DNA from: DASRAU01 sp035638075
Lineage (GTDB): Bacteria > Acidobacteriota > Polarisedimenticolia > Gp22-AA2
Reading direction: 5' to 3'
Assembly: GCA_035638075.1 (NCBI GenBank)
Contig: DASRAU010000031.1
Coordinates: forward strand, 42,250-106,249
DNA length: 64,000 nt
Each line of letters starts with the position of its first letter. Position 1 is the first letter of the stretch. The notes beneath the pieces were generated by a model, which searched no databases, was not told where the DNA came from, and saw only the letters and a list, made by a program, of their open reading frames with translations. Shown piece by piece: positions 59,001-64,000 of the stretch. A program made the translations under genes and the position numbers.

Positions 59001-59223
59001 CGCCCTCAAGGGGCTCGACGAGCCGCGCGACGAGCGGCCGCGTCGCGCCAACCAGTTCCTGTCGTCACTCGCGACCGACCTCGAGTCGGCCGACGCCGCG
59101 CCGACCGACCCGCAGCACCGGATGCTGACCCACTTCCGCGACCGGCTGAAGCGCTACCAGTCCCGCTTCGACGATTACAAGACGAAGGTCCTCGCCGCCG
59201 CCGACCAGGGCGCCGCCCGATGA
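56035..59223 (+). CDS. Secreted BNR/VPS10-like beta-propeller protein
   Basis: This 1,062-residue exported protein has a signal peptide (about 1-24), then at least ten Asp-box/BNR blades such as GSADGGVWKTDDAGVTWKPL, YRSTDGGATWKHLG, FRTADGGRTWTKVL, and YRSDDGGATWTQI (about residues 40-740). Later come an FN3-like beta section and a helical C-terminus (about 930-1060). Such proteins are often labelled glycosyl hydrolases or sortilin-like, but no catalytic residues can be named. The ATG at 56035 follows GGTGGAGG; an ATG at 56017 overlapping the upstream stop is the alternative. The stop overlaps the phosphoesterase start. Confidence 0.9.
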   Translation: MIRDYARVVLASLAIGFGSAAAAEAPSAAAPSPTASAAVPVSSYQALEWRLLGPFRGGWATVAAGIPGDAVTFYFGSADGGVWKTDDAGVTWKPLFNDKGSASIGALAIAPGNPKVIWVGTGQVQQRWDIAEGDGVYRSTDGGATWKHLGLEQTRHIGQIWVDPKNADVAIVAAVGHMFGPNPERGLFRTADGGRTWTKVLDRGPDVGAVDIASDPAVPGVLYASTWEVRRHPWLDYWQPPAGPGSGIWKSIDSGRTWKQAGTTGLPKTPMGRIDLGVAPGRQARRVYAGVDAHEGGGLYRSDDGGATWTQINPDTDLAGSYMNCIVPDPKNPDIVWAAGRGLRRSTDGGKTFSVHKGAPGGDDYHFLFIDPRQPRRMILAADQGAAITHNGGETWSSWYNQPTGQFYRLAVDDQIPYRIYSGQQDSGTVSIASRSDYGQLTFRDWNPTGGDERDGDVPDPTNPDIVYGAGLGGRLSRWDATTAQVQNVTPWPISTYGQRPQPDSERYSWITPLAISKRPPHAIYHGTQNLFRSTDGGHSWTPIAADLTGAAKKPESCDGDVPVERASACGYGVIFAVSPSAAQDGVVWIGTDNGRVQVTKDEGGSWTDITPRGMADWTKVNYIDLDPQDAGLAYVSADRHRLDDRRPLAWRTRDFGATWTEIGAGLPRDTWVGVVRHDPKKPGLLFAGTNRGVHVSFDDGAHWQPLQLNLPTTGINDLAVHDDDIIIATQGRGIWALDDIEPLRQLAAMAGGDANGAGGAKVSAGGLVLVKPLTGYRIRSNQNKDTPLPAEEPRGENPPLGAILDYVLPAGASGPVTIEIADDSGTVVTRFRSDQPRTREAETVYFEEKWAHPLPSPTARPGHNRFVWDLRLPPPRALEAEYTIAAVPEEPEYVMPAGAFVLPGKYEVRVTAGGATVTQPLAVELDPRLKVKRRDLEDLLSFQREVAATLAQSASLVEEAEAVRQRLEKALKDPQGETTRPEVRRALDALKGLDEPRDERPRRANQFLSSLATDLESADAAPTDPQHRMLTHFRDRLKRYQSRFDDYKTKVLAAADQGAAR

Positions 59224-60392
59224 CGCGCGCCTGGCCCGCCCTTCTGCTGCTCGCGACGCCTCTGCTCGCCGGGGTGTCGGGCGTCGTCTTCGAAGACGCC
59301 AACCGCAACGGCCGGCGCGACGCCGGCGAGAAGGGTCTCGAAGGGATCGTCGTCTCCGATCAGCGCGGGGTCGTGCGCACCGACAAGGAGGGGCGCTACA
59401 CGCTGCCGGCGGCGGCCGGCGCTCGCCCTGTCTTCGTGAGCCTTCCCGACGGCTGGAGCACGGCCGGGTCGTTCTGGCGCCCCGCCGATGCGGCCGGCTC
59501 CGGCTCGACCGCCGACTTCGGGCTTTTGCGTCGCGCGGGATCGTCCTCGTTCACCTTCCTGCACGCCTCCGACACGCACCTCGACGAGGCCAGCCTGCCG
59601 CACCTGGTGCGACTGAGAGAGCTGGTGGCGGAGAAGAAGCCGGACTTCGTCGTCATCACCGGCGACATGGTGCGCGACTCGCTGCGGGTCGGCGAGGACA
59701 AGGCGCGCCCGCTCTTCGAGCAGGTCGCCGCCGAGCTGAAGAAGTTCCCGGTGCCGGTGTTCACGGTGCCGGGGAACCACGACATCTTCGGCATCGAGCG
59801 GCAGCGGTCGCAGGTCTCAGCCGACCATCCGCTCTACGGCCGCGCCATGTACCGGAAGTTCCTCGGACCCGACTACTACTCGTTCACCTGGGGCGGGGTG
59901 CGCTTCCTCGGGCTCAACAGCGTCGATGCCGATGACATGTCGTACTACGGGCACTTCGATCGCCAGCAGCTCGACTGGGTGGGGGCCGACCTCGCCGCGG
60001 CGCCGGCCGACGCCCCGGTCGTGACCTTCAACCACATTCCGATGGCCACGTCGATCGAGGGGCTGCTCGGGCTCATGGAGGAGCCCCCCGCCCCGACCGT
60101 CATCACCATCGGCGGCCACGCGCAGTTCCGCCACATCGTCTCGAACACCGGCGAGCTGCTGCAGGCGCTGGGAGCGCACCGGCTCGAGCTCGCCCTCGGC
60201 GGGCACATGCACGTGAGCGAGCACGTGCAGGTGGACACGACCATCGGCCGGGTGCGCTTCCACCAGACGGCGGCCGTGGTCGGCCCTCAGGAGGCCGGCG
60301 GCCTGCAGTATCCGTCCGGAGTGACGCTCTACCGCGTCAGCGGCGGGCACGTGGACGACGGCACGTTCCTGCCGCTCGTCGTCGCGCCCTGA
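59220..60392 (+). CDS. Secreted calcineurin-like metallophosphoesterase
   Basis: The 390-residue protein has a signal peptide (about 1-18), an N-terminal SdrD-like or carboxypeptidase-regulatory-like beta domain (VSGVVFEDANRNGRRDAGEKG, in segments, about 20-95), and a metallophosphoesterase domain with the full metal set: HASDTHLDEA, VVITGDMVRD, TVPGNHDIFG, TFNHIPM and ALGGHMHVSE. Its substrate outside the cytoplasm is unknown. It is coupled by ATGA overlap to the BNR protein gene, so the two may act on the same extracytoplasmic material. Confidence 0.9.
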   Translation: MTRAWPALLLLATPLLAGVSGVVFEDANRNGRRDAGEKGLEGIVVSDQRGVVRTDKEGRYTLPAAAGARPVFVSLPDGWSTAGSFWRPADAAGSGSTADFGLLRRAGSSSFTFLHASDTHLDEASLPHLVRLRELVAEKKPDFVVITGDMVRDSLRVGEDKARPLFEQVAAELKKFPVPVFTVPGNHDIFGIERQRSQVSADHPLYGRAMYRKFLGPDYYSFTWGGVRFLGLNSVDADDMSYYGHFDRQQLDWVGADLAAAPADAPVVTFNHIPMATSIEGLLGLMEEPPAPTVITIGGHAQFRHIVSNTGELLQALGAHRLELALGGHMHVSEHVQVDTTIGRVRFHQTAAVVGPQEAGGLQYPSGVTLYRVSGGHVDDGTFLPLVVAP

Positions 60393-60395
60393 CGG

Positions 60396-61202
60396 TCAGG
60401 GACAGGGGAGGGGCAGGACCCGCTCGGCGCCGCCGGTCATGAACCCGGCGGTCGACTCCCCGCGGCAGTTCGCCCCGGTGACGTAATAGACGAACCGGCT
60501 TCCCGGCGCGAGCACTCCGCCGCCGTCGCCGGTCGAGAGTCCCGCCACGTCGGGGGTCAGGCACGCCAGGTCGGCCAGGTCGGCGCGCAGTCCGCGGTAG
60601 ACGTTGTAGGTGTCGGCGAACTGGTCCGCGCTCCACGAGAGAATCGCGTCGGTCACCGATCCGACGGCGAGGCTCAGCATCAGGCCCTGCGTCTCCGTGG
60701 TCAGCGAGCGCACGCAGACGCCGCCGTCCACCGGATTCGCCGCGATCATCCCCTCGTTGAGCTGCGCCGACTGGAAGTGCAGGGGGGACGTGGTCCCCTC
60801 CCCGCCGACGGCGCTGAAATTGAGGAGCAGGAAGTTCCCGCTCCCCGACAGGGGCGTCGTCCCGAACAGCGAGATGCGGATGACCCCCGGCGTCGCGAGA
60901 TTGGTCGTCAGGGTGTGCGGATTGGTGATGGCGGTCTTGCTCACGGCGGTCGCCTGCAGCGTCGCGGCCGTGTAGGTGATGACCAGGTCGGTGCCGAGGA
61001 TGCCGGAGGCGTTGTCGATGGTGATCGGCACGCTGAATGCGGTGCCGGGCGCCACTCCGGTCGCGGGAAGGGTCAGGGTGGCGGCCTCGAGCGGCGCCGC
61101 CGCCACGAGCAGCAGCCCGGCCCCCAGGAGCGGCAGCAGACCCGCCCCCGCGAGCGGCCGCGCCGCTCCCCGGGCGAACCGGCTTGTCACTCTGCTGAGC
61201 AT
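60396..61202 (-). CDS. Secreted cohesin-like protein
   Basis: The 268-residue protein has a signal peptide (about 1-40) and a cohesin-like beta domain (VPITIDNASGILGTDLVITYTAATLQA in segments, LATPGVIRISLFG, GSGNFLLLNFSAVG, about 45-170). A C-terminal FN3-like part (ILSWSADQFADTYNVYRGL) closes it. The same domain pair occurs in the gene at 61625. Extracellular binding is inferred only. The ATG at 61202 has a GGGGGATC site upstream and lies two bases after the preceding gene, so the two are cotranscribed. Confidence 0.78.
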   Translation of the reverse strand: MLSRVTSRFARGAARPLAGAGLLPLLGAGLLLVAAAPLEAATLTLPATGVAPGTAFSVPITIDNASGILGTDLVITYTAATLQATAVSKTAITNPHTLTTNLATPGVIRISLFGTTPLSGSGNFLLLNFSAVGGEGTTSPLHFQSAQLNEGMIAANPVDGGVCVRSLTTETQGLMLSLAVGSVTDAILSWSADQFADTYNVYRGLRADLADLACLTPDVAGLSTGDGGGVLAPGSRFVYYVTGANCRGESTAGFMTGGAERVLPLPCP

Positions 61203-61204
61203 CG

Positions 61205-61510
61205 TCAGATCCCCCACCAGCCCCATGTCTTCCAGATACCACCCGTCCATGTCACCGGGTGGTCGAGCAAGCGGCGATTCTCCCCGTGGACGCAGGTCTT
61301 GGCCTGGACGCCCGTGAGGCAGAAGCCGTCCTCGCCGACGAAAAGCTGCGGCGTGTTCGGATGATCGACGTGCATGGTCACCTGCTTGCCAGTGCAGAGA
61401 TCGATGCAGGTGAGAGTCGCCACGGGCGGTTTTTCTATCGGCGTCGCCCCCATGGCAACCACGGCAAGCGCAACAACGACTACGGCTCGTTTCATTCTCG
61501 GTCTGGTCAT
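61205..61510 (-). CDS. Small secreted protein, 101 aa
   Basis: I do not recognise this protein. It has a signal peptide (MKRAVVVVALAVVAMGATP after a short leader) and a mature part with four cysteines (LTCIDLCTG, DGFCLTG, KTCVHG) and a Trp-rich end (WTGGIWKTWGWW). The ATG at 61510 is preferred because AAGGAG lies 8 bases upstream; a second ATG at 61495 would give a tighter signal peptide. It is two bases upstream of the cohesin-like gene. Confidence 0.65.
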   Translation of the reverse strand: MTRPRMKRAVVVVALAVVAMGATPIEKPPVATLTCIDLCTGKQVTMHVDHPNTPQLFVGEDGFCLTGVQAKTCVHGENRRLLDHPVTWTGGIWKTWGWWGI

Positions 61511-61624
61511 GCGGACGGCTCCTTCCGGCTTCCCGACCCGGCCGGTGAATCTACGACGAACCCACCCCGGTGGGTATGGAAATCGGCGCGGAACCGGGCC
61601 GTCGCCCGACCCGCCTCGGGCGCG

Positions 61625-64000
61625 TCAGGGACAGGCGTTCGCCGACGCGGCAATCTCCGCGTCGCGCGAGCCGACCTGCGATGCCGCGCCCGAGTCGTAC
61701 GTGCCGCCGGTGCAGCCGGTGGCGCGCATCAGGTAGAAGTACCCTCCGCCGACGCCCGGCGTGGCCGGGTCGAGGAAGCTCAGGGATGTCACGTCGTTGG
61801 CCAGGCACGTCCCGACGCTGGTGGTGAAATTGCCGCCCGAGGAATTCAGCGTCAGCAGATCACCGCGCACCAGGTCGTAGAAAGACGCTCCCGGAATCGC
61901 GGTCCAGTGCACGTCCGCCGTCGTGAGCGTGGTCGGCGTGACCGCCAGCAGGAGATCGGGCTGGCAGGCCGACGACAGGCCGTCCTGCGAGCAGACGATG
62001 TGGTACGGCAGCGGGCAGGTTCCGGTATTCGGACCGCACGTGGCGCCGGCGTTGAAGCCCTCATCCGTCGTGCCGTCGCAATCGTTGTCGCGCCCGTCGC
62101 AGAACTCCTGCGCGCCGCACGAAGAGACCGAGCCGTCCACCGGGCAGGTGGAGGGGCTCCCCTCGTTCAGGGTGGCCGACTGCAGATGCACCGGCGAGGT
62201 CGTGCCGGTCAGGCCGTTCACCTGGAAGGTGATCTGCGCCAGGCTGCCGCTCCCGGAGAGCGGGCTGGTGCAGAAGACGGAGATGAGCACCTGGTTGGTC
62301 ACGCCGAGGTTGGCGTTGACGGTGCAGGACCCGGTCAGCGACCCGGCGCTCACCGACTGCGCCACCACCACGGTGCTGTCGTAGAGGATCTTCAGGTCGG
62401 CGGAGACCACGCCCAGTCCCGTCAGGTCGCTCGCGTTGACCGGCACGACCACCGTGACGTTGGGTGACGAGGTCGTCGTCGGAACGCTCACGGTCGTCGT
62501 CTCGGCGACGCACGAGTCGTGAATCGTGCCCCCGGAACAGGTCGCGGTGCCGGTGCGATCGCAGGGAGCGGCGCCGCAGTGCGTCGTGTACGGGACGAAG
62601 TCCTCGTCGGTCGATCCGTCGCAGTCGCCGTCGATGCCGTCGCAGGTGAGGTCCATCGGCCCGAGCGGCGGATTGGGCGTGCAGGTCTGTGGCTGCCCGT
62701 TCACGCAGACCGGGACGGTGTGCTGGCAGGCGCCGACGCCGCACGTCGTGGTGCCGAGATCGACCGGCGTGAACACGCAGCCGCTCGCCGGAGCGCAGGA
62801 ATCCGACGTGCACTGGTTGTTGTCGTTGCACGCCAGCGGTCCGCCCGGGGTGCAGACCCCCGTGTGGCAGGTGTCGGTCTGCGTGCAGGCGTTGTTGTCG
62901 CTGCAGCCGGTTCCGTCCGGCGCGCTGGGATTCGAGCAGGTGCCCGTGCCGGGGTTGCAAGTGCCTGCGACGTGACACTGATCGCTCGCCGAGCAGATGA
63001 CCGGGTTGCCGCCGCTGCAGGTCCCCGCCTGGCAGGTGTCGGTCTGGGTGCAGGCGTTGGCGTCGTTGCAGCTCGTGCCGTTCGGCTTGCTCGGGTTCGA
63101 GCACGTGCCCGTCTGCGTGTCGCACGTTCCGGCCACGTGACACTGGTCGAGCGCCGTGCAGACGACCGGGTTCCCGCCGCTGCAGGTCCCCGCCTGGCAG
63201 GTGTCGGTCTGCGTGCAGGCGTTGCCGTCGTTACAGGCCGCGCCGTTCGGCTTGCTCGGGTTCGAGCACGTGCCCGTCTGCGTGTCGCACGTTCCGGCCA
63301 CGTGACACTGGTCGAGCGCCGTGCAGACGACCGGGTTCCCGCCGCTGCAGGTCCCGGCCTGGCAGGTGTCGGTCTGGGTGCAGGCGTTGGCATCGTTGCA
63401 GCCCGTGCCATCGGTCGCGTTCGGGTTCGAGCACACCCCGGTGCCGGGGTTGCAGACGCCTGCGACGTGACACTGGTCGCTCGCCGTGCAGATCACCGGG
63501 TTCCCGCCGCTGCAGGTCCCCGCCTGGCACGTGTCGGTCTGCGTGCAGGCGTTGCCGTCGGTGCACGCCGTGCCGTTCGTCTTGTTCGGATTCGAGCAGG
63601 TGCCCGTGCCGGGGTTGCAGGTTCCGGCGTCATGACACTGGTCGCTCGCCGTGCAGACGACCGGGTTGCCGCCGGTGCAAACGCCCGCCTGGCACGTGTC
63701 GGTCTGCGTGCAGGCGTTGCCGTCGGTGCAGGCCGTGCCGTTCGTCTTGTTCGGGTTCGAGCAGGTGCCCGTCTGCGTGTCGCACGTGCCCGCGTCGTGG
63801 CACTGGTCGAGTGCCGTGCAGACCACCGGGTTCGCGCCGGTGCAGACGCCCACCTGACAAGTGTCGGTCTGCGTGCACGCGTTGGCGTCGTTGCAGGCCG
63901 TGCCGTTCGGCTTGTTCGGGTTAGAGCAGGTGCCCGTGCCGGGGTTGCAGGTTCCGGCGTCATGACACTGGTCGCTCGCCGTGCAGACGACCGGGTTGCC
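61625..64000 (-). CDS. Secreted Cys-rich repeat protein (5' end outside)
   Basis: The frame is open to the window edge, so the N-terminus is missing; 791 residues are visible. The first part is seven 55-residue Cys-rich repeats (each with motifs like DQCHDAGTC, GTCSNPN, ACTQTDTCQAG), then CNDNNQCTSDSC. MopE-type motifs follow (LTCDGIDGDCDGSTDED, CDGRDNDCDGTTDEG), with a cohesin-like domain between them (VSADLKILYDSTVVVAQSVS, GSGSLAQITFQVNG). An FN3-like end closes the protein. It resembles both the 60396 gene product and the MopE section of the giant protein, suggesting a family of calcium- or metal-binding extracellular proteins. No function can be assigned. Confidence 0.82.
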   Translation of the reverse strand, partial: GNPVVCTASDQCHDAGTCNPGTGTCSNPNKPNGTACNDANACTQTDTCQVGVCTGANPVVCTALDQCHDAGTCDTQTGTCSNPNKTNGTACTDGNACTQTDTCQAGVCTGGNPVVCTASDQCHDAGTCNPGTGTCSNPNKTNGTACTDGNACTQTDTCQAGTCSGGNPVICTASDQCHVAGVCNPGTGVCSNPNATDGTGCNDANACTQTDTCQAGTCSGGNPVVCTALDQCHVAGTCDTQTGTCSNPSKPNGAACNDGNACTQTDTCQAGTCSGGNPVVCTALDQCHVAGTCDTQTGTCSNPSKPNGTSCNDANACTQTDTCQAGTCSGGNPVICSASDQCHVAGTCNPGTGTCSNPSAPDGTGCSDNNACTQTDTCHTGVCTPGGPLACNDNNQCTSDSCAPASGCVFTPVDLGTTTCGVGACQHTVPVCVNGQPQTCTPNPPLGPMDLTCDGIDGDCDGSTDEDFVPYTTHCGAAPCDRTGTATCSGGTIHDSCVAETTTVSVPTTTSSPNVTVVVPVNASDLTGLGVVSADLKILYDSTVVVAQSVSAGSLTGSCTVNANLGVTNQVLISVFCTSPLSGSGSLAQITFQVNGLTGTTSPVHLQSATLNEGSPSTCPVDGSVSSCGAQEFCDGRDNDCDGTTDEGFNAGATCGPNTGTCPLPYHIVCSQDGLSSACQPDLLLAVTPTTLTTADVHWTAIPGASFYDLVRGDLLTLNSSGGNFTTSVGTCLANDVTSLSFLDPATPGVGGGYFYLMRATGCTGGTYDSGAASQVGSRDAEIAASANACP
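62846..64000 (-). repeat. Seven 165-bp tandem coding repeats
   Basis: Seven consecutive units of exactly 165 bases (55 codons) begin at about 64000, 63835, 63670, 63505, 63340, 63175 and 63010 on the minus strand, each with Gly-or-Ala-Asn-Pro-Val at its start. They continue past the window edge. Identity between units is high at DNA level, especially in the stretch for the CTQTDTCQ motif, pointing to recent expansion. Confidence 0.9.

Noticed and set aside
62846..64000. Regular repeats that could suggest a CRISPR array
   Set aside because: The units are 165 bases, contiguous, in frame and code for a Cys-rich protein; there are no spacers.

Overview
This is a GC-rich bacterial chromosome segment with dense, mostly housekeeping gene content. 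I infer Acidobacteriota or a close relative. The reasons are the reaction-centre-type cytochrome c with TPRs, the HTH/TolB-like/TPR protein, the large MopE and thrombospondin-3 secreted proteins, and the BNR-repeat protein. No rRNA or marker gene fixes the phylum.

Layout. 1-10565 is a dcw cell-wall and division cluster on the + strand (end of murF, mraY, murD, ftsW, murG, murC, murB, ftsQ, ftsA, ftsZ), with overlapping or near-touching genes and no ddl. 10618-15883 is mixed: a receiver-GGDEF protein, a cupin, a ribbon-helix-helix regulator with a palindromic operator, a MerB-family gene interrupted by an in-frame TGA at the catalytic-cysteine position followed by a SECIS-like hairpin, a YidB-like protein and a peptidase. 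15925-18977 is a visibly lower-GC island of NYN, HEPN and DUF4145 genes. 19027-23397 holds small Cys-rich proteins, an EEP-fold enzyme, a higBA toxin-antitoxin pair, an orphan antitoxin and a secreted amidohydrolase.

23756-27835 is the most striking region. A 62-aa peptide ending in Pro-Trp-Phe is followed by an isoprenyl-synthase (ComQ-like) protein, a ComP-like histidine kinase (PDZ-like segment, many membrane helices, HisKA_3) and a NarL/FixJ regulator (ComA-like). This is the gene set of a ComQXPA prenyl-peptide quorum-sensing system, outside its usual Firmicutes setting. A lone receiver and an EAL protein follow and may link it to c-di-GMP signalling.

29402-36276 has a patatin, a c-type cytochrome, a two-component system and an SH3-domain membrane protein. 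36384-42977 encodes one secreted protein of about 2,200 residues. 43141-49484 carries an HTH-TPR protein, a CYTH enzyme, an AmgK/MurU-like cell-wall recycling pair and an HtrA-like protease. 49488-60392 has TldD, a site-2 protease, a BtuCD-type permease and ATPase, exonuclease III, a Tat-exported epimerase-like protein, a BNR-repeat protein and a phosphoesterase, largely as one translationally coupled run. 60396-64000 (minus strand) encodes secreted cohesin-like and Cys-rich repeat proteins; the last has seven 165-bp tandem repeats and runs off the window.

The two observations I rate highest are the probable selenocysteine organomercurial-lyase homologue (12528-13208) and the ComQXPA-like cassette (23756-27835).
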